From the NCBI GenBank assembly GCA_012839345.1, contig DUNN01000028.1, forward strand, positions 35,099 to 99,098: 64,000 nucleotides of DNA, read 5' to 3'. Position numbers and translations under genes: made by a program. Below, in pieces: positions 1 through 7,424 of the stretch (its first letter is position 1; the number at the start of each line of letters is the position of its first letter). The notes under the pieces were generated by a model. The model was not told the DNA's origin. It saw nothing but the letters and a program-made list of their open reading frames with translations, and did not search any database. Source of the stretch: Clostridiales bacterium (GTDB taxonomy: Bacteria; Bacillota; Clostridia; Oscillospirales; Acutalibacteraceae).

Positions 1-980
1 TTTGGATGGGCGGCGGACGGGTCAATACCGGCGAAATGACCCAGGGCGAGGTCATCGCCTTTGTTAACTATATGTCCCAGACGCTGCTGGCCTTAATCGT
101 TGTTGCAGATCTGGTGGTTACGTTCACCAAGGCCGCCGCTTCCGCTTCCCGTGTGAACGAAGTGCTGGAAACGCAGCCCTCTGTGCTGGAAACGGCGAAG
201 GTTCCCGTGACGCCGGTTCCCGGCGCGCCGAAAATCGAGTTTTCCGGCGTCAGCTTTTCCTACGACGGTGCCGACAGCGACCATTATGCGCTGCAGAACA
301 TCCAATTTTCCGCCCGACCGGGGGAGACCATCGGCATTATCGGCGGCACCGGTTCGGGCAAGTCCACGCTGGTGAACCTGATTCCGCGTTTTTACGACGT
401 AACCCAGGGAAAGGTCTTGATTGACGGCGTGGATGTGAGGGACTATTCTTTTGAAGAGCTGCGCACCAAGGTGGGGGTTGTGCCGCAGGAAGCATCGCTG
501 TTTACCGGCACCATTGCGGACAACCTGCGCTGGGCGGATGAAAACGCGGGGGAAGAGCAGTTGATGCACTCTTTGAAAATTGCGCAGGCTTACGATTTTG
601 TCGCAGAACTACCGCAGGGGCTGGAAAGCCCCGTAAACCAGGGCGGAAAAAACTTTTCCGGCGGGCAGAAGCAGCGCTTGACCATTGCGCGTGCGCTGGT
701 GTCGAACCCGGAAATCCTGATTTTGGACGACAGTGCAAGCGCGCTGGACTTTGCGACCGATGCCGCACTGCGCCGGGCGCTCCGTGCGGAAACCGGGGGC
801 ATGACGGTGCTTATCGTTTCTCAGCGGGTCAGCGCGGTGCGTCAAGCCGACCAGATTCTTGTGCTGGACGACGGTGCAATTGCCGGAATCGGCACGCACG
901 CGCAGCTGCTGGAAAGCTGTGAGGTTTACCGGGAAATTTGTCTGTCGCAGCTGAGCAGGGATGAGGTGGAGAAAAAATGA
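1..980 (+). CDS. ABC exporter half-transporter, degenerate-site subunit (5' truncated by window)
   Basis: Fused membrane/ATPase ABC exporter subunit whose 5' part lies outside the window; the reading frame is open to the left edge, so the ATG at 6 is not the real start. The visible part is the end of the membrane domain and the whole nucleotide-binding domain: Walker A GGTGSGKST, Q-loop VPQEAS, signature FSGGQKQR, Walker B ILILDDSASALD. The catalytic Walker B glutamate is Asp and the switch histidine is Gln (VSQRVS), the pattern of the degenerate half in heterodimeric exporters of the BmrC/TM287 type. The last codons overlap the start of the next ABC gene by 4 bp, so the two are translationally coupled and probably heterodimerise. 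The substrate (drug, lipid or peptide) cannot be told. Confidence 0.9.
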   Translation, partial: WMGGGRVNTGEMTQGEVIAFVNYMSQTLLALIVVADLVVTFTKAAASASRVNEVLETQPSVLETAKVPVTPVPGAPKIEFSGVSFSYDGADSDHYALQNIQFSARPGETIGIIGGTGSGKSTLVNLIPRFYDVTQGKVLIDGVDVRDYSFEELRTKVGVVPQEASLFTGTIADNLRWADENAGEEQLMHSLKIAQAYDFVAELPQGLESPVNQGGKNFSGGQKQRLTIARALVSNPEILILDDSASALDFATDAALRRALRAETGGMTVLIVSQRVSAVRQADQILVLDDGAIAGIGTHAQLLESCEVYREICLSQLSRDEVEKK

Positions 981-2740
981 AAAAACCGGTTTTAAAACGG
1001 CTGATGAAATATACCAAACCCTATCTGCCCTTTTTGATGGGTGCCCTCATCAGCGCCGTTATCAGTGTTTCGCTCACGCTGTACGGGCCGATTCTAATCG
1101 GCCATGCTGTCGACCACATTATTGCGCAGGGCAATGTGGATTTCCCCGGTATGGTGCCCATTTTGGTTACCCTGTTTTTTACTATCGTCATCAGCGCGGC
1201 GTTTCAGTGGCTGATGAGCTACTGCAACAATCAGGCTGTTTACCGTACGGTACGCGACCTGCGGATGCGCACGTACCGGAAGATCAACCGCCTTCCGTTG
1301 CGCTATATTGACAGCCATGCGCACGGCGATATGATCAGCCGGATTGTGAATGATGTTGATCAAGTTGCCGATGGACTGCTTCAGGGCTTTACCAAGCTGT
1401 TTACCGGGGTTGTCACTATTGTGGGAACGCTGGTGTTTATGCTGACCATCAGCCCGGTGATTACGGTGGTGGTGGTTTTGGTAACGCCGCTTTCCATGTT
1501 TGTGGCAGCTTTTATTGCAAAGCTGACCCACAAGCAGTTTGTGGAGCAGCAGGCGACCCAGGGGGAATTGAGCGGATATATTGAAGAAATGCTCGGCGGG
1601 CAGAAAATTGTAAAGACGTTCCATTATGAAAAGCGCGCAGAGAATCAGTTTGGCGAAATCAACCAGCGGCTTTACAACTGCGGGGTCAAGGCGCAGTTTT
1701 ATTCCGCACTTTCCAACCCGAGCACGCGGTTCGTGAACGGCCTAGTTTATACTTCCGTGGCTGTCATGGGTTCCATCTGTGCGGTTACCGGCCGCCCCGG
1801 CCCGTTGACGGTGGGGCAGATTTCCAGCTTCCTCGCGTACGCGAATCAGTATACAAAGCCCTTTAACGAAATTACCGGTGTCATCACACAAATTCAAACG
1901 GCATTTGCTTCTGCTCAAAGGCTGTTCCATTTTCTGGATGAGGAAGAAGAGCTTCCCGATGCACCGGACGCGGAAGTTCTGCAGGACTGCGAAGGCAATG
2001 TCGAAGTCAAAGATCTGTTCTTCTCCTACCGCCCGGACGCCAAATTGATTCAGAATCTGAATCTTTCGGCGCGGCGTGGGGAACGCATTGCCATTGTTGG
2101 CCCGACCGGCTGTGGAAAAACAACCATTATTAACCTGTTGATGCGGTTTTACGACGCAGACAGCGGCACCATCCGGGTGGATGGAAAAGATATCCGTGGC
2201 CTGACGCAGAGCAGCCTTCGCGGCGCGTTCGGCATGGTGCTGCAAGATACGTGGCTTTTCACGGGAACGGTGCGCGACAATATTGCATATGGCCGGGACC
2301 ATGCGGGGGAAGAGGAGATTGTTGCAGCGGCTCGGGCGGCGCATGCCCATTCCTTTATTCAGCGGCTGCCGAAGGGCTATGATACCATGATTTCGGAAGA
2401 CGGCGGCAATCTTTCGCAGGGCCAGCGACAGCTGCTGTGCATTGCGCGCGTCATGCTGGTTGACCCGCCGATTCTGATTCTGGACGAAGCAACCAGTTCC
2501 ATTGACACCAGAACGGAAATTAAGGTTCAGAAAGCGTTTGACGAAATGATGAAGGGTCGAACCAGCTTTATCGTGGCGCACCGTCTTTCCACCATACGGG
2601 AGGCGGATTTGATTCTGGTCATGAACCACGGCAGCGTGGTGGAACAGGGTACGCACGAGGAGCTTTTGGCGCGGAACGGATTTTACGCGAACCTATACAA
2701 CAGTCAGTTCGCCGCGGCGGATGCGGATGAAAATCCCTGA
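977..2740 (+). CDS. ABC exporter half-transporter, catalytically competent subunit
   Basis: 587-residue ABC exporter with an N-terminal six-helix membrane domain (about residues 1-310) and a C-terminal ATPase domain. Walker A GPTGCGKTT, Walker B ILILDEATSSID with the catalytic Glu, and switch His (IVAHRLST) are canonical. The signature is LSQGQ rather than LSGGQ. In a heterodimer this altered signature faces the degenerate Walker B site of the upstream subunit, so one composite ATP site is consistently non-catalytic and the other is canonical, as known for BmrCD and TM287/288. Overlaps the upstream gene by 4 bp. No terminator is visible before the transketolase genes. Confidence 0.93.
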   Translation: MKKPVLKRLMKYTKPYLPFLMGALISAVISVSLTLYGPILIGHAVDHIIAQGNVDFPGMVPILVTLFFTIVISAAFQWLMSYCNNQAVYRTVRDLRMRTYRKINRLPLRYIDSHAHGDMISRIVNDVDQVADGLLQGFTKLFTGVVTIVGTLVFMLTISPVITVVVVLVTPLSMFVAAFIAKLTHKQFVEQQATQGELSGYIEEMLGGQKIVKTFHYEKRAENQFGEINQRLYNCGVKAQFYSALSNPSTRFVNGLVYTSVAVMGSICAVTGRPGPLTVGQISSFLAYANQYTKPFNEITGVITQIQTAFASAQRLFHFLDEEEELPDAPDAEVLQDCEGNVEVKDLFFSYRPDAKLIQNLNLSARRGERIAIVGPTGCGKTTIINLLMRFYDADSGTIRVDGKDIRGLTQSSLRGAFGMVLQDTWLFTGTVRDNIAYGRDHAGEEEIVAAARAAHAHSFIQRLPKGYDTMISEDGGNLSQGQRQLLCIARVMLVDPPILILDEATSSIDTRTEIKVQKAFDEMMKGRTSFIVAHRLSTIREADLILVMNHGSVVEQGTHEELLARNGFYANLYNSQFAAADADENP

Positions 2741-2746
2741 ATTATA

Positions 2747-2775
2747 TTGAATAACCGCCATGCCCGCGTTATAAT
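2747..2775 (+). promoter_or_regulatory. Sigma-A promoter of the transketolase genes
   Basis: TTGAAT at 2747-2752 and TATAAT at 2770-2775 with 17-bp spacing, 34 bp before the transketolase start; lies just past the stop codon of the ABC gene. Confidence 0.75.
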
Positions 2776-2809
2776 AAGGTAGGATTTCCGAAACTTTAGG
2801 AGGTTGTTT

Positions 2810-3655
2810 ATGGACACAAGTGAGAAAAAGCAATTGCAGATTCTGGCGTGCAAAGTCCGGATGGGTGCAATTGAAGGCGTTTTTAATGCCAAGTCCGGCC
2901 ATCCCGGCGGATCGCTTTCCGCAGCGGATTTGTTTACCTATCTCTATTTTAAAGAGATGAATATCGATCCGAATAACCCGAAGGCGGAAGATAGGGATCG
3001 TTTCGTTTTGTCGAAGGGGCACTGTGCTCCCGGCCTTTATGCTACGCTTGCCCTTCGCGGATATTTTTCGATGGATGAGCTGAAAAAGCTCCGTCATATT
3101 GGCGCAATGCTTCAGGGCCACCCGGACATGAAAGGAACCCCCGGCATCGACATGAGCTCCGGCTCGCTTGGGCAGGGTGTTTCTGCGGCGTGCGGCATGG
3201 CTTTGGCAGCAAAGATGGATGGAAAAGACTACCGTGTGTACTCCATTCTGGGCGACGGCGAAATCGAGGAAGGTCAGGTTTGGGAGGCTGCCATGTTTGC
3301 AGCTCACCATAAGCTGGACAATCTGTGCCTGATTGTTGACAACAACGGCCTGCAGATCGACGGCCCGGTCAGTGAAGTAGGAGGCCCCGAGCCGATCGAT
3401 GAAAAATACCGTGCCTTCGGCTTTGATGTTCAGATCATTGACGGCCATGATTTCGACGCGATGGAGGCTGCATTTGCACACGCGAAAACCGTGAAGGGAA
3501 AACCAAGCGTGATTATCGCGAAAACCATTAAGGGCAAGAACGTGTCCTACATGGAAAACGCGGTCAACTGGCACGGTGCCGCACCGAATGCCGAACAGTA
3601 TGAAATCGCGATGAATGACCTGAAGAAGGTCTTGTCCGGATTGGAGGCGGAATAA
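2810..3655 (+). CDS. Transketolase, N-terminal (TPP-binding) subunit
   Basis: About 281 residues. Split transketolase first half: contains the thiamine diphosphate region with SGHPGGSLS near the N-terminus, GHCAPGLYA, and the GDGEIEEGQVWEAAMFA / DNNGLQIDG segment that binds Mg-TPP. With the adjacent C-terminal subunit it should transfer two-carbon ketol units in the non-oxidative pentose phosphate pathway. Start chosen at the ATG at 2810 because AGGAGG at 2798-2803 is 6 nt upstream; a TTG at 2804 would touch the ribosome site. Own promoter at 2747-2775. Stop codon is immediately followed by the ATG of the second subunit, so the pair is translationally coupled. Confidence 0.95.
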   Translation: MDTSEKKQLQILACKVRMGAIEGVFNAKSGHPGGSLSAADLFTYLYFKEMNIDPNNPKAEDRDRFVLSKGHCAPGLYATLALRGYFSMDELKKLRHIGAMLQGHPDMKGTPGIDMSSGSLGQGVSAACGMALAAKMDGKDYRVYSILGDGEIEEGQVWEAAMFAAHHKLDNLCLIVDNNGLQIDGPVSEVGGPEPIDEKYRAFGFDVQIIDGHDFDAMEAAFAHAKTVKGKPSVIIAKTIKGKNVSYMENAVNWHGAAPNAEQYEIAMNDLKKVLSGLEAE

Positions 3656-4600
3656 ATGGCGGAAATGGTAAAAAAGGCTACTCGTGAAAGCTACGGTGAA
3701 GCTCTGGCGGAGCTCGCCAAGGAATATCCTCAGATCGTGGTTCTGGATGCCGACCTTGCAGCAGCAACCAAAACCGGTATTTTCAAGAAAGCTTGCCCGG
3801 AGCGCTTTGTTGACTGCGGCATTTCGGAATGCAACATGGTCGGCGTGGCGGCTGGCCTTGCCACCTGCGGCAAAATTCCGTTTGCAACTTCTTTCGCAAT
3901 GTTTTCCGCGGGCCGCGCATTTGAACAGGTTCGCAATTCCGTCGGCTATCCGCACCTCAATGTAAAAATTGTCGGTTCCCACGCGGGCATTTCCGTCGGC
4001 GAAGACGGTGCTACCCACCAATGCAACGAGGACATCGCGCTGATGCGTACGATTCCGGGCATGGTGGTGCTGAACCCTTCCGACCACTATGAAATGAAAG
4101 CTGCGGTACGGGCTGCCGCAGAGTATTACGGCCCGGTTTATATCCGCCTTGGCCGTTTGGCTGTGGAAAGCTTCAACAATTCCGACGATTATAAATTTGA
4201 ACTCGGCAAGGGAATTACCCTGCGCGACGGCAAAGATATCACCATTATCGCCACCGGCCTGATGGTATCCCGCGCACTCGAAGCGGTCAAAACGCTGGAG
4301 GAGCAGGGCATTGACGCAAGACTGATTAATATACACACCATTAAGCCGATTGACCGCGAGCTGGTCGTAAAAGCCGCGAAAGAAACCGGCCGGGTTATCA
4401 CTGTGGAAGAACACAATGTAATCGGCGGCCTTGGGGACGCTGTCTGCAGTGTGCTGTCTGAGGAATGCCCGGTTCCGGTTACAAAAATCGGAGTAAACGA
4501 TGTTTATGGTCACTCTGGCCCGGCGATGGCCCTTCTGGATGAGTTTGGCCTGAATGCTGCCCATATTGTAGAAACAACTAAAAAAGTTCTCGGAAAATAA
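3656..4600 (+). CDS. Transketolase, C-terminal subunit
   Basis: 314 residues, the pyrimidine-binding plus C-terminal domain half of transketolase. Visible features include the DADLAAATKTGIF start of the Pyr domain, the region FVDCGISECNMVGVAAGLA with the conserved Glu that activates TPP, and a C-terminal Rossmann-like domain (DGKDITIIATGLMVSRALEA). Directly abuts the N-terminal subunit gene (0 nt) and depends on it for activity. Followed by a strong intrinsic terminator at 4709-4751, so the two-gene unit is closed. Confidence 0.95.
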   Translation: MAEMVKKATRESYGEALAELAKEYPQIVVLDADLAAATKTGIFKKACPERFVDCGISECNMVGVAAGLATCGKIPFATSFAMFSAGRAFEQVRNSVGYPHLNVKIVGSHAGISVGEDGATHQCNEDIALMRTIPGMVVLNPSDHYEMKAAVRAAAEYYGPVYIRLGRLAVESFNNSDDYKFELGKGITLRDGKDITIIATGLMVSRALEAVKTLEEQGIDARLINIHTIKPIDRELVVKAAKETGRVITVEEHNVIGGLGDAVCSVLSEECPVPVTKIGVNDVYGHSGPAMALLDEFGLNAAHIVETTKKVLGK

Positions 4601-4708
4601 TCGGATTGTCAAATTGTTCCGTTTCAGGACGGCTTCGAAACGGACTCCTATGCGTTCAGAATCGGGAAAATGTATACCTGAGGTACTAGGCACTTTTTTC
4701 CAAGAAAA

Positions 4709-4751
4709 GGACGCTGCAAATGAAATTTTATTCATTTGCAGCGTCCTTTTT
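4709..4751 (+). terminator. Intrinsic terminator after transketolase
   Basis: Perfect 16-bp stem beginning GGACGCTGCAAATGAA (4709-4724) pairing with 4731-4746, followed by a T-run. Confidence 0.9.
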
Positions 4752-5100
4752 ACATATTTATACAGAATCACGTGCATGCATTGTATTGATATGGAAATAT
4801 TTTACATTTAAGAAAATCGATGTGGGAGTGTTTTAACTGGCTTCCCGGTCCAATGAAAGCAATATTTGATAAATAAGAAATTTTTGAATTTCTAATCCAA
4901 AATATTGAATTCAATTTTGTTGAATAATTACAAAAGAAATCTTCCGAAATACGGCTGTTTCAATGGAAATATTCTCATTTTTGGTAATTTTAGGCATAAT
5001 ATTTAATTACTTTTTGGTTAGATTAAATTTATTGAAAAAATCTTTAATATAAAATTTTAAAAAATATGACTAAATTGGTTTACATAAATTAAAATAGTGG
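4752..5100. other. AT-rich intergenic stretch upstream of mraZ
   Basis: About 350 bases composed mostly of A and T with no credible ORF. Contains several poly-A/poly-T tracts (for example around 4990-5060). No RNA motif or repeat recognised. It precedes the mraZ promoter and could act as an UP-element-like or curved region (inference). Confidence 0.5.
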
Positions 5101-5129
5101 TTGCAATTTTATTCTGAATACGTTATAAT
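5101..5129 (+). promoter_or_regulatory. Sigma-A promoter of the division/cell-wall cluster (mraZ promoter)
   Basis: TTGCAA at 5101-5106 and TATAAT at 5124-5129, 17-bp spacing. Positioned right before the MraZ boxes, as expected for the autoregulated mra promoter. Confidence 0.85.
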
Positions 5130-5140
5130 CAAACCACAAA

Positions 5141-5176
5141 GTGGTGAAAGGTGGGGGTAAGTGCCACGATGTGGAG
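5141..5176 (+). promoter_or_regulatory. MraZ-box operator: four GTG-type repeats at exact 10-bp spacing
   Basis: GTGGTG (5141), GTGGGG (5151), GTGCCA (5161) and GTGGAG (5171) recur with exact 10-bp periodicity between the promoter -10 box and the mraZ start. MraZ is known to bind direct G-rich repeats upstream of its own gene; here the third copy is the most divergent. Predicted autorepression site for the whole cluster. Confidence 0.8.
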
Positions 5177-5214
5177 AACCCATCATGCATTTACCCAAAA
5201 ACAGGAAGTTTATT

Positions 5215-5634
5215 ATGTTGATCGGAGAGTACCAGCATAATATAGACCCGAAGGGCCGCGTGATTATTCCTTCCAAATTCCGTGAGGATTTGGGAGAATG
5301 TTTTTATGTCACAAAAGGCCTGGATGGATGCCTGTTTGTGCTTTCACCGGAGGAATGGGCAAGGCTGCAGGAAAAAATCAAGGCCATGCCGATTTCCAAA
5401 TCCCGTGGACTGCAGCGTTTTTTCTTCTCCGGCGCCGCGGAAGTGGAACCGGACAAGCAGGGGCGTATTCTGCTGCCCCAAACCTTGCGCGATTACGCTG
5501 GCCTTACCCGGGACGTTACCGTGATTGGTGCTTCTACCCGCGCTGAAATTTGGGACAGCGCGCGCTGGGAAGAATTCAATTCCTCTCTGACGGAAGAAAG
5601 TATTGCCGAAGCTATGGATATGCTTGAATTTTAA
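5215..5634 (+). CDS. mraZ: Transcriptional regulator MraZ
   Basis: About 139 residues with two SpoVT/AbrB-type swapped-hairpin repeats, each with the DxxGR signature: first NIDPKGRVIIPSKFR, second EPDKQGRILLPQTLR. Acts as a DNA-binding ring that autoregulates the mra/dcw cluster. Start set at ATG 5215 (AGGAAG at 5203-5208, 6 nt spacing, and the family's usual MxxGEYxHxxDxKGR beginning). An upstream in-frame GTG at 5161 would lengthen the protein by 18 residues but lies inside the operator repeats. First gene of the division cluster; rsmH follows 24 bp downstream. Confidence 0.95.
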   Translation: MLIGEYQHNIDPKGRVIIPSKFREDLGECFYVTKGLDGCLFVLSPEEWARLQEKIKAMPISKSRGLQRFFFSGAAEVEPDKQGRILLPQTLRDYAGLTRDVTVIGASTRAEIWDSARWEEFNSSLTEESIAEAMDMLEF

Positions 5635-5658
5635 GTGCGGGCGGTGTAAAAAGGCGAA

Positions 5659-6585
5659 ATGAATTTTCAGCATAAGCCTGTTTTGTTTGATGAAACTATT
5701 GAAAGCCTTAATATCCGCCCGGATGGAATCTATATTGACGGAACCGCCGGGGGCGGCGGGCACTCCCAAGCCATTGCAGATCGCTTAACGACCGGAAGGC
5801 TGATTGCGATTGATCAGGACCCAGACGCGATTCAGACAGTGACCGAACGTTTTCGCGGCAATCCGCACGTTTCCGTTTATCATGCGAATTTTTCCGAGAT
5901 GGTTCAGGCTGCACAACGGTTTCAAATTGATTCCGTGGACGGCGTTCTTCTTGATATCGGGGTTTCTTCCTATCAGCTGGATACCCCGGAACGCGGATTT
6001 TCCTACCATTACGACGCACCGCTTGATATGCGCATGAGTCAGGAGGGAACCTCCGCAAAAGACTTGGTTAACACACTTTCCTGGCAGGAGCTTGCGCGGA
6101 TTATCAGCCGCTATGGCGAAGATAAAAATGCGCGTGCGATTGCGAAAGGAATTGAAAAGGCACGGGAGACCGCGCCGATTGAAACCACGCTTCAGCTGGC
6201 GGAAATTGTAAAGTCCTCCGTTCCTGCGGCGGTTCGCCGGGAGCCGGGGCACCCGGCCCGCAAAACCTTTCAGGCCCTGCGCATTGCGGTGAATGGGGAA
6301 CTGGACAGGCTTTCCCAGGGGTTGGATGCCGCGTTTTCTCTGCTGAAGCCGGGTGGCAGGCTGGCCATCATTACGTTTCATTCGCTGGAAGACCGCATGG
6401 TGAAGCAGCGCATGGCTGAATGGTGTACAGGCTGTACCTGTCCGCCGGATTTTCCGGTTTGCGTCTGCGGAAAAAAACCGCGGGCAGAGCTGCTTTATAA
6501 AAAGGGACTTGCCCCAAGCGAGCAGGAATTGGAACAGAATCCCCGCAGCCGGAGCGCAAGGCTTCGTGTCTGCATCAAATTATAG
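5659..6585 (+). CDS. rsmH: 16S rRNA (cytosine(1402)-N4)-methyltransferase RsmH (MraW)
   Basis: 308 residues, the usual family length. SAM-binding motif YIDGTAGGGGHS at about residues 25-36, followed by the LLDIGVSSYQLD segment and the conserved PGHPARKTFQALRIAVN and ITFHSLEDRMVK motifs. Methylates N4 of C1402 in the ribosomal P site. Located in its standard place directly after mraZ and before ftsL. Confidence 0.96.
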   Translation: MNFQHKPVLFDETIESLNIRPDGIYIDGTAGGGGHSQAIADRLTTGRLIAIDQDPDAIQTVTERFRGNPHVSVYHANFSEMVQAAQRFQIDSVDGVLLDIGVSSYQLDTPERGFSYHYDAPLDMRMSQEGTSAKDLVNTLSWQELARIISRYGEDKNARAIAKGIEKARETAPIETTLQLAEIVKSSVPAAVRREPGHPARKTFQALRIAVNGELDRLSQGLDAAFSLLKPGGRLAIITFHSLEDRMVKQRMAEWCTGCTCPPDFPVCVCGKKPRAELLYKKGLAPSEQELEQNPRSRSARLRVCIKL

Positions 6586-6680
6586 AGGAAAACGCTGAGT
6601 AACGGATCTCGGTTTTACTATCCCCCCGAACGGCTGCATCAGCGTATTCCCGGAAATCATATAGGATAGGGAGTGAAAAC

Positions 6681-7175
6681 ATGGCATCTCGGAAAGGCAG
6701 CGAAGCGTACGATTTTGCGCTTTTTGAGCCCAAACGCCGGCAGGAAGAACCGCAGAAACAGGACAACATTATTAAGCTTCCGAAAGAAAAGCTGGAACAG
6801 AACCGGCGCCCGAAGGTCAGCCCGGTTAAAGCGGTGTCCGCATTTCTGGCGATGATTGTGATGCTCGGAATTGTTGGAACCATCGTTTACGGCCAAGTGC
6901 AGCTGACCGAATTGACCGAACAGCTGAATTCTGCAACGAAAACGCTGAATGAGCAGAAAAGCGTTTATACGCAGCTGAAAATGAAGTCCGAATCCCAGTT
7001 TTCGCTTCAGGCGGTGGAAAGCTATGCCACCGATAAGCTTGGCATGAAGCGCATTGAACAAAGTCAAGTGGAACCAATCGAGCTTTCCAAAGGGGATAAA
7101 ACCCAGGTTGTGCAAAGCGGCAACCAGAACTGGTTTACTTCCCTGTGGGACACAATTGTTCATTTGCTGTCATAA
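6681..7175 (+). CDS. ftsL: FtsL/DivIC-type cell division protein
   Basis: 164 residues: a basic, Pro/Gln/Lys-rich cytoplasmic N-terminus (1-48), one membrane helix at about 49-70 (AVSAFLAMIVMLGIVGTIVY), a coiled coil at about 73-115 and a short extracytoplasmic tail. This architecture and the position between rsmH and the PBP gene identify it as the FtsL component of the divisome (FtsQ/DivIB-FtsL-FtsB/DivIC complex). Sequence identity in this family is always low, so the call rests on architecture and context. ATG at 6681 is preceded by a GGGAG site. A terminator-like hairpin lies 145 bp downstream. Confidence 0.85.
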   Translation: MASRKGSEAYDFALFEPKRRQEEPQKQDNIIKLPKEKLEQNRRPKVSPVKAVSAFLAMIVMLGIVGTIVYGQVQLTELTEQLNSATKTLNEQKSVYTQLKMKSESQFSLQAVESYATDKLGMKRIEQSQVEPIELSKGDKTQVVQSGNQNWFTSLWDTIVHLLS

Positions 7176-7320
7176 TCGAAACGGTTGGTCAATAAGTATT
7201 ACTGCATGCTTTCCCATTCTTTTTAACGATGGTTTGGGCGGGTTTTGTTTATAAAATTAGGAAGTGTGTTTGTTTCGGGCCGATGAAAATTGACTTTATG
7301 AAACAAGACTTTGGGAAAAG

Positions 7321-7353
7321 GAGAGTTGAGATCTAATCTTAACTCTCATTTTT
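7321..7353 (+). terminator. Terminator/attenuator inside the division cluster
   Basis: GAGAGTTGAGAT (7321-7332), 3-nt loop, then ATCTTAACTCTC (7336-7347), followed by ATTTTT. A 12-bp stem with one G-U pair between ftsL and the PBP gene; it may reduce readthrough into downstream genes. Confidence 0.8.
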
Positions 7354-7424
7354 GTAACAGATTGTTTTAACAGGGGAAATTCCGAATCCGGAACAGGTTC
7401 CCGCCTTGGTTTGGAGGATGATCT

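Noticed and set aside
2693..4777. A 694-codon open frame on the minus strand opposite the transketolase genes
   Set aside because: It lies wholly antisense to two well-recognised genes, spans a terminator and the promoter, and has no known domain; it mirrors the codon bias of the plus strand.
4614..4811. Short plus-strand ORF after the transketolase genes
   Set aside because: It runs through a perfect intrinsic terminator hairpin and has no ribosome site.
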